Notes: generated from the sequence alone by a model not told the origin. 64,000 bases of DNA from Micromonospora cremea (GCF_900143515.1 NZ_FSQT01000002.1:1117501-1181500); one strand, 5' to 3'; numbered from the stretch's first letter, positions 16,754-25,757 are shown. Program-made: numbers and translations.

Positions 16754-17572
16754 ATGACCGGGTACGCCGATGACCTCGACCTCGCCCACCTGCTCGCCGA
16801 CCGGGCCGACGCCATCGCCACGGCCCGGTTCCGCGCGCTCGACCTGCGGGTCGAGGCGAAGCCCGACCTGACCCCGGTCTCCGACGCGGACACGGCCGTG
16901 GAGCGGGAGATCCGGGCGCTGCTGGCCGAGCACCGTCCGGTCGACGGGCTGCTCGGCGAGGAGTACGGCGACCGGCCGGCCAGTGCCCCGGACGGCCGGC
17001 GGTGGATCGTCGACCCGATCGACGGCACCAAGAACTTCGTGCGCGGGGTGCCGGTCTGGGCCACCCTGATCGCGCTCTTCGACGCGGACCGGCCGGTGGT
17101 CGGCTTGGTGTCCGCCCCGGCGCTGGGCCGACGCTGGTGGGCGAGCCTCGGCGCCGGCGCGTACGCCGGGCCGGGCCCCGCCGCCGGCGAGCGGATCGGG
17201 GTCTCCGCCGTGCGGCGGCTCGCCGACGCCAGCTTCTGCTACTCGTCCCTGACGGGATGGGAGCGCGCCGGGCGGCTCGACGCAATGCTCGACCTGATGC
17301 GCACCAGTTGGCGCAGCCGCGCGTACGGCGACTTCTACGGCTACATGCTGTTGGCCGAGGGCGCACTGGACGTGATGGTCGAGCCGGAGCTGTCGCTGTG
17401 GGACATGGCGGCGCTGGTTCCCATCATCACGGAGGCGGGTGGCACGGTCACGGATCTGGCCGGTCGACCGGCTCCGGCCGGCGAGCCGGGCACCGAGAGC
17501 AGCCTGGTGGCCACCAACGGTGTGCTGCACGCCGACATCCTCGCCCGGCTCGATCGACCAGCCGAGCGCTGA
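16754..17572 (+). CDS. hisN: Inositol-monophosphatase-fold histidinol-phosphatase
   Basis: 272 residues with the metal-binding motifs of the IMPase family: GEEYG, DPIDGTKNF and, near the C-terminus, WDMAALVPIITEAGG. Among actinobacteria this subgroup includes HisN, which removes phosphate from histidinol-phosphate in histidine synthesis. Its place after aroA-rsgA fits. Another IMPase-type substrate cannot be excluded. ATG at 16754. Confidence 0.82.
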   Translation: MTGYADDLDLAHLLADRADAIATARFRALDLRVEAKPDLTPVSDADTAVEREIRALLAEHRPVDGLLGEEYGDRPASAPDGRRWIVDPIDGTKNFVRGVPVWATLIALFDADRPVVGLVSAPALGRRWWASLGAGAYAGPGPAAGERIGVSAVRRLADASFCYSSLTGWERAGRLDAMLDLMRTSWRSRAYGDFYGYMLLAEGALDVMVEPELSLWDMAALVPIITEAGGTVTDLAGRPAPAGEPGTESSLVATNGVLHADILARLDRPAER

Positions 17573-17598
17573 CCCTCGGCAGCCTCTATCCTCGCCAG

Positions 17599-18486
17599 GT
17601 GGTCTCCTCCGGCTGGTGCTTCCTCGCGGCGATGATCGTCGCGTACGGCGTCGCCAACCTGCTTCAGTCGGTGGCCGCGGCCCGCACCACGGTGCACCAC
17701 ACCTTCGATCCGGGCCTGCTGCTGCGGCTGGCCGGGCACCGGACGTATCTGGTGGGGCTGAGCTGCCAGATCGGCGGCTTCGTGCTCGCCTTCCTGGCCC
17801 GACGTGACCTGCCGCTGTTCCTGGTCCAGGCCAGCGTGGCCGCCGGGCTCGGGGTGACCGCCATCCTCGGTGTGCTGGTGTTGAAGTGGCGGTTACCGGT
17901 GGCCGAGGTGGCGCTGCTGGCCCTGCTCTTCGGCGGGATCACCGCGCTGGTGCTGGCCGCCCGGCCGGCGCCGTCCCGGCAGCTCGGCACCGCCGGCTCG
18001 GTCGCCCTGCTGGCGGCGCTCGGCGTGATCGCGGTGCTCGGCTTCTTCGCCGTCCGGTTGCACGGGGCGCCCGGTTCGGTGGCCCTCGGCTCGCTGGCCG
18101 GGCTGGCGTTCTCCTCGGCCGCGGTGGCGGCCCGGCCACTGGCCTCGGCGCCGTCCGCCGAGGCGTTCCTCGCCGACCCGCTGCTCTACCTGCTCATCGT
18201 CCACTCGATCGTCGGTCAGCTGCTGCTCGGCCTGGCGATGCAGCGCGGCTCCACCACCGCCGCGGTCGCCGCGATGGACGCCGCCGGGGCGGTGCCGGCG
18301 GCGATCGTCGGCCTCCTGCTGCTCAACGACAAGATCTGGCCGGGTCGGGAGTGGCTGGCCGCGGTCGGCTTCCTGGTCACCCTCGCCTCGGTGATCGGGC
18401 TGACGCGGTACGCGGAGCCGCAGCACCACCACGCGAAGGCGCGCCGCCGCGACCGAGCCATGGTGGGCGTCGGTCAGCCCGGCTAA
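17599..18486 (+). CDS. DMT-superfamily-like membrane transporter
   Basis: 295 residues with about nine to ten hydrophobic helices in two halves and a short basic, histidine-rich tail (QHHHAKARRR). The layout fits EamA/NIPA-like members of the drug/metabolite transporter superfamily, but no substrate motif is visible. GTG at 17599 begins the first helix. TATCCT a few bases before the start suggests a leaderless or near-leaderless transcript. Confidence 0.6.
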   Translation: MVSSGWCFLAAMIVAYGVANLLQSVAAARTTVHHTFDPGLLLRLAGHRTYLVGLSCQIGGFVLAFLARRDLPLFLVQASVAAGLGVTAILGVLVLKWRLPVAEVALLALLFGGITALVLAARPAPSRQLGTAGSVALLAALGVIAVLGFFAVRLHGAPGSVALGSLAGLAFSSAAVAARPLASAPSAEAFLADPLLYLLIVHSIVGQLLLGLAMQRGSTTAAVAAMDAAGAVPAAIVGLLLLNDKIWPGREWLAAVGFLVTLASVIGLTRYAEPQHHHAKARRRDRAMVGVGQPG

Positions 18487-18518
18487 CCAGCACCCGGCGC
18501 CGCCGCGCGGCGCCCCGC

Positions 18519-19718
18519 TCAGGCTTCGACCGGTTTGCGGCGGCTCACCACCCGCTCGTAGAGGCGCTCCAGCGCGCCGGCGGTCCGTTCCCACGTGTAG
18601 CTGCTGCGGACCCGGTCCACCGCGGCGTGGCCGTACGCGAACCGCCCGGCGTTGTCGGCGAGCAGCCGGCGCAGGGAGACCCCGAGTGCCCGCACGTCGC
18701 CGGGCGGCACCAGCCTTCCGGTGACCTCGTCGACGACGGCATCCGCCAGACCGCCCATCGCGTAGCCGACCACCGGCACCCCGCAGGCCATCGCCTCGAG
18801 CGAGACCCGCCCGGCCGACGAGTAGTGCGGCGTGCAGGCCACCACGTCCGCCGACCGGTACCAGGTGGCCATCTGGTCGTGCGGCACCGCACCGACGAGC
18901 CGTACCTGGTCGGCCACCCCGACCTGTTCGGCCAGCTCGCGCAGCCGGCGCGCCTCCGTGTGGCTGGCCAACTGGTCGACCAGCGGCCCGCCGGCGATCA
19001 CCAGCTCGGCGTCGCCGACCAGGCGCATCGCCCGGATCAGGTCCTCCTGGCCGTGGCCCGGGGAGAGCCCGCCGACGGAGAGGATCCGCGCCCGCTGCTC
19101 GCGGGGCGCCGCCTCACCGTCGGGGTGGAACTGCTCGGTGTCCACCCCCGCCGGCACCATCGCCACCGAGCTGCGTTGCAGGCCCATCCGGGTCAGCTCG
19201 TCCACCTCGTCGTTGGACTGGGCGACCGCGATGTCCACCGCCCGGGTCAGCGCGCGTTCCAGCGGGATCCGCTCCCCCGGCCCGTCGTATCGGCCGCCCA
19301 GGTGGCGCAACTGCTCGACGCCGAGCGAGTGGAAGGTCTGCACCACCGGGATGTCGGTCTCCCGGACCGCGTGCGCGGCGGCCAGGCCGCCGATCCAGTA
19401 GTGCCCGTGCACCACCTCGGGCCGCCAGGCGCCGCCCCACTCGTCGGTCAGCCAACGGCCGAACTCCGTCACGTGTGGGATCAGCTCGGCGGTGGGCAGC
19501 GGCGTGGGCGGGCCGGCTGGCACCCGATGCACCTGGTAGCCGTCGACGTCCGCCGTCACCGGCAGCCCCGGATCGTCCCGGCGCTCGTAGAGCCGGACGT
19601 CGTGGCCTCGGCAGGTCAGCTCGGCGGCGACCCGTGCGATGTGCTGTCGAGTGCCGACCGGCGGGCCGTCGGCGTGCCGGTACGAGCTGGTGTGCGCGCA
19701 GACGAGGCCGACGCGCAT
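18519..19718 (-). CDS. Family 4 glycosyltransferase
   Basis: 399 residues, soluble, GT-B fold. The N-terminal part has VGLVCAHTSSY and PEVVHGHYWIGG; the C-terminal donor site has LSVGGLSPGHGQEDLIRAM and the E-x7-E block SLEAMACGVPVVGYAMGG. It resembles MshA/sucrose-phosphate-synthase-like transferases, but nothing nearby indicates the acceptor. ATG at 19718. It is divergent from the SDR gene. Confidence 0.8.
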   Translation of the reverse strand: MRVGLVCAHTSSYRHADGPPVGTRQHIARVAAELTCRGHDVRLYERRDDPGLPVTADVDGYQVHRVPAGPPTPLPTAELIPHVTEFGRWLTDEWGGAWRPEVVHGHYWIGGLAAAHAVRETDIPVVQTFHSLGVEQLRHLGGRYDGPGERIPLERALTRAVDIAVAQSNDEVDELTRMGLQRSSVAMVPAGVDTEQFHPDGEAAPREQRARILSVGGLSPGHGQEDLIRAMRLVGDAELVIAGGPLVDQLASHTEARRLRELAEQVGVADQVRLVGAVPHDQMATWYRSADVVACTPHYSSAGRVSLEAMACGVPVVGYAMGGLADAVVDEVTGRLVPPGDVRALGVSLRRLLADNAGRFAYGHAAVDRVRSSYTWERTAGALERLYERVVSRRKPVEA

Positions 19719-19918
19719 GGGTCACCTCCCTGCGATCTTTCCTCGGCAGTGGTCCTCCCGGTCAGAGCGTCCCATTAACCGGGTGACCGGGAGCCGAAAC
19801 CTGGCAGATCGGGAACAGTCACCGCAGGTGCCACCGACACTTGCGCCACGGCAATCACGAGAGCCCCGGCGCGGCCCTGTCCCGCGGCGATTCCGCGATG
19901 ATCGACAACCGGCCGGTG

Positions 19919-19944
19919 GTATGACCAGGCCTCACCGGGGGTAC
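19919..19944 (+). promoter_or_regulatory. Possible sigma-B-type stress promoter of the SDR gene
   Basis: GTAT (19919-19922), a 16-nt spacer and GGGTAC (19939-19944) fit the actinobacterial stress-sigma consensus GNNT-N14-16-GGGTAC/T. The SDR start codon is 9 nt further on. Confidence 0.4.
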
Positions 19945-19953
19945 CGCTCAGGA

Positions 19954-20952
19954 ATGCCGCTGACCCGCAGTCTCGACGATTCGACCGTGGTGATCACCGG
20001 CGCCTCCAGCGGGATCGGCACGGCCACCGCGTACGCGCTGGCCCGTCGGGGCGCCGCCGTCGTGCTGGCCGCCCGCAGTGAGCCAGCGCTGCGGCAGGTC
20101 GCACAACACTGCCGGCAACTGGGCGGCCGGGCGCTGGCCGTGCCGACCGACGTGACCGATCTGGAGTCGGTGCAGCAGCTGGCCGACCGGGCGGCGGCCG
20201 AGTTCGGGCGGATCGACGCGTGGGTGAACAACGCCGCGGTGGGCGTCGTGGGGCTGTTCGACGAGATCCCGGTCGCCGAGTTCCGCCGGGTGGTGGAGGT
20301 GAACCTGCTCGGCACGGTGCACGGCATCAAGGCCGCGCTGCCGCACCTCGGCGCGGCCGGCGGAGGGGTGCTGGTCAACAATGCTTCGGTGCTGGCCGAG
20401 GTGGCGATGCCGTACCAGTCGGCGTACAACGCCACCAAGCACGGCATCCGAGGGCTGGCCGACACCGTCCGGCAGGAACTGCGGGTCACCGGCCGGGGGC
20501 AGATCTCCATCTGCACCGTGCTGCCGGCAACCATGGACACCCCGTTCTTCCGGCACGCGGCGAACCACAGCGGCCGCGAGCTGCTGCCACCACCGCCGGT
20601 CTACCCGCCGGAGTTGGTCGCCGAGACCATCGTCCGGCTGCTGCGCCGGCCACGCCGCGAGGCGTACGCCGGCGGCGCCGCCCGGCTGCTCGGCCTGCAG
20701 TGGCGGCTGGCACCGGCGCTGGTGGAGCGCACCCTCGGCTGGTACGCCCACCGGACCCAGTTCGGCCCCGGCGCGCGGGTGGACAGCAGCGGCAGCGTGT
20801 TCCACGCCGATGCGGAGGGCCGCCGGAACGGCGGCTGGCACGGTCGGCGGCGGCAGTTGGTACGAATGACCGCCGCGTTCGGCCTCGCCGCCGCCGGCAC
20901 CGCGGTCGGCACGATGGCGGCGATCACCCGCCGGTCCCGGCTGGCCCGCTGA
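19954..20952 (+). CDS. Short-chain dehydrogenase/reductase with C-terminal membrane tail
   Basis: 332 residues. The Rossmann motif TGASSGIG, VNNAAVG, the catalytic Ser and YxxxK (YNATKHG) define a classical SDR. The C-terminal 90 residues go beyond the usual SDR core and end in a hydrophobic stretch, AAFGLAAAGTAVGTMAAI, followed by arginines, suggesting a membrane anchor. ATG 19954 is preferred; ATG 19921 is in frame. The stop overlaps the next gene (TGATG), so the two are coupled. Substrate unknown. Confidence 0.82.
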   Translation: MPLTRSLDDSTVVITGASSGIGTATAYALARRGAAVVLAARSEPALRQVAQHCRQLGGRALAVPTDVTDLESVQQLADRAAAEFGRIDAWVNNAAVGVVGLFDEIPVAEFRRVVEVNLLGTVHGIKAALPHLGAAGGGVLVNNASVLAEVAMPYQSAYNATKHGIRGLADTVRQELRVTGRGQISICTVLPATMDTPFFRHAANHSGRELLPPPPVYPPELVAETIVRLLRRPRREAYAGGAARLLGLQWRLAPALVERTLGWYAHRTQFGPGARVDSSGSVFHADAEGRRNGGWHGRRRQLVRMTAAFGLAAAGTAVGTMAAITRRSRLAR

Positions 20953-21752
20953 TGACGTTCATCGGCCGCCCGGATGCGACCTTCGTCACCCGGGAGCACA
21001 ATGGGGCGATCATGCCGACCGACGTGCGTTGTCTGGTGGAGATCGACGAGTCGTCCGGGGTGGTCCGGCTGACCGGAGTGCTCGACGCTGCGGGCGCCGA
21101 CACGGTCCGGGCCGCGCTGCTGGCAGTACTCTGCGACCGACCCGGCCCGGTGGTGGCCGACGTGAGCGGGTTGCGGGTCGCCGACCAGGTCGGGCAGGGG
21201 GTCTTCGCCGAGATCCGCCGGGAGGTCGCCGACTGGCCCGCGGCGGACGTGCTGCTCTGCGACCCGTCGGTCTCCGCGTCCGGCGGTGCGGACGCCGCAC
21301 TGGCCGGCGTCCCGGCCTGGCCCACCCTGGACGGCGCGCTGGCCGCGGCGCCGCTGGCGGCGGTCCTCACCGCCGAGCTGGCCCCGACCGTTGGCGCCGC
21401 CCGGCAGGCCCGCGAGCTGGTCACCACCGGCTGCCAGCACTGGGACGTGCGGACGCTGGCCGAACCGGCGAGCATCGCGATCACCGAGATGGTCAACAAC
21501 GTGGTGGCGCACGCCCGGACTCCGATGACCATCCGGCTGGCTCCCCAGGCCGGCACCCTGCGCGTGGCGGTTCGCGACCACTCCCCCCTCCGCCCCGCGT
21601 TCGCCGGGGTGGCACCGCCGACCCGGGCCGGCGGGCGCGGCCTGCTGCTGATCGACATGGTGGCCCGCCGCTGGGGCAGCAGCCCGGTACCGGACGGCAA
21701 GGTCGTCTGGTGCGTGCTGCACCCCGAGGACGAAAGCGCCCCCCTCGTCTGA
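20952..21752 (+). CDS. STAS domain fused to an RsbW-like HATPase domain
   Basis: 266 residues. The N-terminal half resembles an anti-sigma-antagonist STAS domain (VRLTGVLDAAGADTVRAALLAVL, then VVADVSGLRVADQVG). The C-terminal half is a HATPase_c_2 anti-sigma-kinase domain with ITEMVNNVVAHA (N box), VRDHSP and GGRGLLLIDMVARRWGS (G box). In partner-switching systems these two modules are normally separate antagonists, so this single chain may self-regulate. ATG 20952 overlaps the SDR stop; ATG 21012 is an alternative. No sigma-B-family gene is in the window. Confidence 0.75.
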   Translation: MTFIGRPDATFVTREHNGAIMPTDVRCLVEIDESSGVVRLTGVLDAAGADTVRAALLAVLCDRPGPVVADVSGLRVADQVGQGVFAEIRREVADWPAADVLLCDPSVSASGGADAALAGVPAWPTLDGALAAAPLAAVLTAELAPTVGAARQARELVTTGCQHWDVRTLAEPASIAITEMVNNVVAHARTPMTIRLAPQAGTLRVAVRDHSPLRPAFAGVAPPTRAGGRGLLLIDMVARRWGSSPVPDGKVVWCVLHPEDESAPLV

Positions 21753-21806
21753 CGGGCCGTTCCCGCCCTGATGTCCGGCTCACCGGCACACGGCCGCCGC
21801 CCGCCG

Positions 21807-21831
21807 GTTATGGCGGCAGGGCAGCGGGTAG
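21807..21831 (+). promoter_or_regulatory. Possible sigma-B-type promoter of the DUF5709 gene
   Basis: GTTAT (21807-21811), a 14-nt spacer and GGGTAG (21826-21831) match the stress-sigma consensus. The ATG at 21841 is 9 nt beyond the -10 element and has no ribosome-binding site, consistent with a leaderless mRNA. Confidence 0.5.
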
Positions 21832-21840
21832 TGATCAGAC

Positions 21841-22413
21841 ATGCGCGACAACGAGTACCCGACCCCCGTATCCGACACCGAGGCGGAGGGGCTGCCCGAC
21901 ACCGCCGACGACGACTCGACCGCCAAGGACGACGTGCTGACCGGGCGCGAGGCGGACGGCCCTGAGCCGGCCCAGCTGCCCGGCGACCGGACCCCGGTGG
22001 CGGTGGACCGGTTCGGGACCACCGCCGAGGAACAGCTCGACGGTGAGTCGTTGGACTACAAGCTCCAGCGGGAGAGCTTCGAACGCCCGGTGGACGACCC
22101 GCTGGCCGGCCCGGTCGACCCGAAGATCGCTTTCGAGGCGGACAACGAGGCGGCCGCGGCGGAGGCCCAGCTGGACGCCGACGTGATGGACCCCGGTCCG
22201 ACCTCGGACCCGAAGTCGCCGGTCTCCCTCTACGACCACGGCCGGCTCGGCACGGTGGCCGACGCCACGGTGGGTCGGCTGGTGGAACCGGACGAGGGGG
22301 CGCACACCGACCAGGAGACCGACTCCGTGGCGTACGACGCCGGTTCGGCCGGCGGTGGGGCGACCGCCGAGGAGCTGGCCATCCACGAGACGGAGCCGCC
22401 GCGCTCGGTCTGA
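21841..22413 (+). CDS. DUF5709 family protein
   Basis: 190 residues, strongly acidic and probably largely disordered. It contains ESLDYKLQRE and GRLVEPDEGAHTDQETDSVAYDAG, which match my memory of the DUF5709 family conserved in Streptomyces and relatives. No catalytic residues are evident. A sigma-B-like promoter precedes it and the convergent neighbour is a two-component regulator. Function unknown. Confidence 0.7.
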   Translation: MRDNEYPTPVSDTEAEGLPDTADDDSTAKDDVLTGREADGPEPAQLPGDRTPVAVDRFGTTAEEQLDGESLDYKLQRESFERPVDDPLAGPVDPKIAFEADNEAAAAEAQLDADVMDPGPTSDPKSPVSLYDHGRLGTVADATVGRLVEPDEGAHTDQETDSVAYDAGSAGGGATAEELAIHETEPPRSV

Positions 22414-22419
22414 CCGGGG

Positions 22420-23091
22420 TCAGTCGTCCAGGCCACGCTCGATGGCGTACCGGGTCAGCTCGACCCGGTTGTGCAGTTGCAGCTTGCCCAGGGTGTTCTG
22501 CACGTGGTTCTGCACCGTGCGGTGCGACAGCCCGAGCCGCTGCGCGATCTGCTTGTAGGACAACCCCTTGGCCACCAGGCGCAGCACCTCCGTCTCCCGG
22601 TCGGTGAGGCGCGGCGCCCCGGGTTCCGCGCCGCTGGTCGACCCGGCGTCCGACCCCGGCCCGGCGGCCAGCCGGCGGTACTCGCCGAGGACCAGCCCGG
22701 CCAGGCCGGGGGTGAACACCGGATCGCCGGCCGCCGTGCGGCGCACCGCATCGAGGAACTCGGCCGGCGCGGTCGACTTCACCAGGTACCCGGTGGCCCC
22801 CGCCTTGACCGCGTCCAGCACGCTCTGCTGCTCGCCGCTGGCGCTGAGCATCAGCACCCGCACGTCGGGCAGCGCCGCACGCAGCCCGACGACCACCTCG
22901 ACGCCGGAGACATCCGGTAGTTGCAGGTCGAGGACGACCACGTCCGGACGGGCGGCGGGGGCCACCCGGATCGCCTGCCGCCCCTCGCCGCTGGTGGCCA
23001 CCACCAGGAAACCGGCCTCGGTCAGGTCTCGGGCCACTCCCTCCCGCCACATCGGATGGTCGTCGACCACCATCACCCGCACCGGGGTCAC
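22420..23091 (-). CDS. NarL/LuxR-type response regulator (MacR-like)
   Basis: 223 residues. The receiver domain has VVDDHPMWREG, the phospho-acceptor Asp55 in VVVLDLQLPD and Lys in GYLVKS. The C-terminal LuxR helix-turn-helix reads LTDRETEVLRLVAKGLSYKQIAQRLGLSHRTVQNHV. GTG 23091 overlaps the kinase stop by 4 nt, so kinase and regulator form one unit. It is probably the partner of the MacS-like kinase next door. Confidence 0.88.
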   Translation of the reverse strand: MTPVRVMVVDDHPMWREGVARDLTEAGFLVVATSGEGRQAIRVAPAARPDVVVLDLQLPDVSGVEVVVGLRAALPDVRVLMLSASGEQQSVLDAVKAGATGYLVKSTAPAEFLDAVRRTAAGDPVFTPGLAGLVLGEYRRLAAGPGSDAGSTSGAEPGAPRLTDRETEVLRLVAKGLSYKQIAQRLGLSHRTVQNHVQNTLGKLQLHNRVELTRYAIERGLDD

Positions 23092-24221
23092 GGTTCCGCC
23101 CTCGGCACGGTCAGCTCGATCTCGGTGCCGGCCTCGGGGGCCGACACGATCCGGACGGTTCCGCCCAGGTCCGCCATCCGGCCCCGGATCGACTGGGTCA
23201 CGCCGAGCCGCCCCTGGGCGGCAGCCTCCGCCAGTCGGCCGTCCGGGATGCCCGGCCCCTCGTCACGGATCGACACGGTCACGGTCGCCCCCTCGTCCTC
23301 GATCAGCACCCAGGCCCGCCCGGCGGCGTGCCGTCCCACGTTGTCCAGCGCCGCGCCGGTCGCGGCGGCCAGTTCCCCAGCCACCCGCCTGGGCAGCGGC
23401 ACCGGGGTGGCCGGCGCGGAGAGCGACACCGCCGGTGAGGCGTACCGGCCGAGCAGCATCCGAAGATCCACCGTGCCGGCCGCGTCCGGGGCGGTGGCGC
23501 CGGCCGGGGCGGTGCCGGCGATCAGTGCGCGCAGCGCGGCCTCCTGCTCGCCGGCCAGCCGGGCCAGCTCGCCCGCCTCGCCGGGCAGGTCGGCGCCGCG
23601 CCGCTGCACCAGCGCCAGCACCTGGAGAACCGAGTCGTGGATGCCCCGGGCCAGCCGCTCCCGCTCCCGGGTGGCCGCCTCCAGCTCCACCGCGCGTTGC
23701 AGCCGTTCCTCGGCGGTCGCCGCGAGCCGGGCCACGTGCCCGACCACCAGCCCGGCGAGCAGCATCAGGATCACCCCGGTGAACGAGGACTGGCCGATCC
23801 GCTCCCGGGTGGCCAGGTCCGCGCCGGCGACCAGCAGCGCGGCCACGGTGCCCCGACGCCGGCCGCCGGATACGGCCCAGGCCAGGACCGGGCCCGCCAT
23901 CCAGGCGACCCCCATGGTGGGCACGCCGGCGGCGAGCGCCGCCCGGCCGACGACCCACGGGGTGGCCAGCACGATGGCCATCACAACCCCGAGGTCGGCC
24001 AGCAGCAGCGGCCAGCGCCGCCAGGCCGGGCGGGCGTAGCCGATCGCGGTCGCCACCGTCCAGGCGATCATCACCAGGACCAGGGCCGCGACGGCGAACG
24101 GGTGGGCGTACCGGTCGGCGTCGCGCACCGCGAGCACGCAGACGTACGCCAGGGACGCGAACCGGAACACCGCGAGCGCCCGCCACAGCGGCACCTCGAA
24201 TCCACCCGACGGTGACGGCAT
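23088..24221 (-). CDS. MacS-like membrane sensor histidine kinase
   Basis: 377 residues. About five N-terminal hydrophobic segments (to about residue 150) are followed by a HisKA_3 box, RERLARGIHDSVLQVLALVQRRG, and a HATPase with NVGRHAAGRAW, RDEGPGIPDG and a short G box. It resembles the MacS family (morphogenesis/actinorhodin control in Streptomyces), recalled rather than searched. ATG at 24221 gives a protein of the usual size; the open frame continues upstream but runs into the divergent gene. Confidence 0.78.
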   Translation of the reverse strand: MPSPSGGFEVPLWRALAVFRFASLAYVCVLAVRDADRYAHPFAVAALVLVMIAWTVATAIGYARPAWRRWPLLLADLGVVMAIVLATPWVVGRAALAAGVPTMGVAWMAGPVLAWAVSGGRRRGTVAALLVAGADLATRERIGQSSFTGVILMLLAGLVVGHVARLAATAEERLQRAVELEAATRERERLARGIHDSVLQVLALVQRRGADLPGEAGELARLAGEQEAALRALIAGTAPAGATAPDAAGTVDLRMLLGRYASPAVSLSAPATPVPLPRRVAGELAAATGAALDNVGRHAAGRAWVLIEDEGATVTVSIRDEGPGIPDGRLAEAAAQGRLGVTQSIRGRMADLGGTVRIVSAPEAGTEIELTVPRAEP

Positions 24222-24339
24222 GGCGGTCAGGATGCCACAGTCGGAAGCCGGGCGGCCGGCAGCGAGTGCGGTTCGAGAAACCCTGACGTACGGTGGAAAA
24301 GCCGCGAAATTCTCCGAGATCCGCCGCCGGGACAGGGCC

Positions 24340-24795
24340 ATGACGAATGCAGATCCGCACGCACCGCGTACGGTTGTGCCCATCGAACCTGCGCTCCTCA
24401 TCGCCGCGGCCTTCGACCAGGCCCAGGTGACCGAGATCCGGCACTCGGTCACCTCCTGCGCGACCGCCTCCGGGCTGGTCGGCCAGCGGCTGGACGACTT
24501 CGTGCTGGCGGTCAACGAGCTGATCACCAACGCCGTGCGGCACGGCGGCGGGCGAGGATGGCTGCGGCTCTGGCAGGAGCCGGGGATGCTGGTCTGCGAG
24601 GTTGCCGACCACGGGCACGGAATCAGCGCGCAGCGGCTGGGCGATCGCCGCCGGCCGGCCCCGGACACCGCCGGCGGCTGGGGCCTCTGGCTGGCCCGCG
24701 AGCTGACCGACGCCATGGAGGTCATCACCGGCACCGCCGGCACCACCGTCCGCATCACCTCGGTCCTCACCATCCGCGACCACACCTCGCACTGA
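24340..24795 (+). CDS. RsbW-like ATP-binding regulator (HATPase_c_2)
   Basis: 151 residues, a lone anti-sigma-kinase-type ATPase: LAVNELITNAVRHGGG is the N box, VADHGHGI the G1 box and GGWGLWLARELTDAME the G2 region. Such proteins usually phosphorylate a STAS antagonist or bind a sigma factor. None is adjacent, but a STAS-HATPase fusion lies 2.6 kb upstream. ATG 24340 is chosen over upstream in-frame codons because the conserved domain begins shortly after it. Confidence 0.75.
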   Translation: MTNADPHAPRTVVPIEPALLIAAAFDQAQVTEIRHSVTSCATASGLVGQRLDDFVLAVNELITNAVRHGGGRGWLRLWQEPGMLVCEVADHGHGISAQRLGDRRRPAPDTAGGWGLWLARELTDAMEVITGTAGTTVRITSVLTIRDHTSH

Positions 24796-24818
24796 CCCCC
24801 GCCCCCTCGGTGGCGGAT

Positions 24819-25757
24819 TCAGGCGAAGAGCGCGGAGACGGATTCGCCGTTGTGGATCCGCCGCATCGCCTCGGCCAGGGCCGGTGCCACCGAGAGGACC
24901 TGCAGTTTGGGGACCCGCTTGGCGGTCGGGATGGGCACCGTGTTGGTACAGACGATCTCCAGTACGCCGTCCTGGTCGCTGAGTCGCTGAAGCGCGTCGC
25001 CGGAGAAGAGGCCGTGCGTGCAGGCCAGCCGGATCGAGCGGACCTTCAGGCCACGCAGGTGCTCCATCAACTCGACGACCGTGCTGCCCTTGGCGATCTC
25101 GTCGTCCAGCACGATGACGTCCTTGTCGGTCACCTCGCCGATCACCGCACTGATCTTGACCAGGTCGTCGCTGAACCGCTGCTTCGCCCCCGCCGCGACC
25201 GGCGTGCCGAGCAGCCGGGCGAAGGCGGCGGCCTCCTTGGCGTTACCCAGGTCGGGCGAGACGACCACGGTGTTGCCGAGGTCGTAGCGCCGGAAGTGGG
25301 TGGCCAGCTCGCGCAGCGCGTGCAGGTGGTCCACGGGGACGCTGAAGAAGCCGTGCACCTGGGGCGAGTGCAGGGTCATCGCGAGCACCCGGTCGGCCCC
25401 GGCCGAGGTGAGCAGGTCGGCGACGAGCCGGGCGCCGATCGAGATCCGCGGCGCGTCCTTCTTGTCCGAGCGGGCGTACGCGTAGTGCGCCAGCACCACC
25501 GTGATCCGGCCAGCGGACGCGCCCCGGGCGGCGTCGATCATCAGCAGCAACTCGACCAGGTGCTCCTGCACCGGCGGCACCAGCGGCTGGATCAGGAAGA
25601 CGTCCCGCTCCCGGCAGTTGGCCTGCAGTTGCACTTCCAGGCAGTCGTTGGCGAACCGGGAGACCCGCACCGGATGCAGCGGCACCCCCAGGTGGGCGCA
25701 GATCTCGGCGGCGAGGTCGGGATGGGCGGTTCCACTGAAAACGGCGATGTCACGCAC
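24819..25757 (-). CDS. prs: Ribose-phosphate pyrophosphokinase (variant active-site loops)
   Basis: 312 residues, normal length. It makes PRPP from ribose-5-phosphate and ATP for nucleotide, histidine and tryptophan synthesis. It begins MRDIAVFSGTAHPDLA. The flexible loop reads YARSDKKDAPRISIGARLVADLL instead of the common YARQDRK, and the PRPP loop is VLDDEIAKGSTV rather than VDDMIDTGGT. It is therefore a divergent Prs paralogue, and a main prs gene probably exists elsewhere. GTG at 25757. It is divergent from glpK. Confidence 0.82.
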   Translation of the reverse strand: MRDIAVFSGTAHPDLAAEICAHLGVPLHPVRVSRFANDCLEVQLQANCRERDVFLIQPLVPPVQEHLVELLLMIDAARGASAGRITVVLAHYAYARSDKKDAPRISIGARLVADLLTSAGADRVLAMTLHSPQVHGFFSVPVDHLHALRELATHFRRYDLGNTVVVSPDLGNAKEAAAFARLLGTPVAAGAKQRFSDDLVKISAVIGEVTDKDVIVLDDEIAKGSTVVELMEHLRGLKVRSIRLACTHGLFSGDALQRLSDQDGVLEIVCTNTVPIPTAKRVPKLQVLSVAPALAEAMRRIHNGESVSALFA

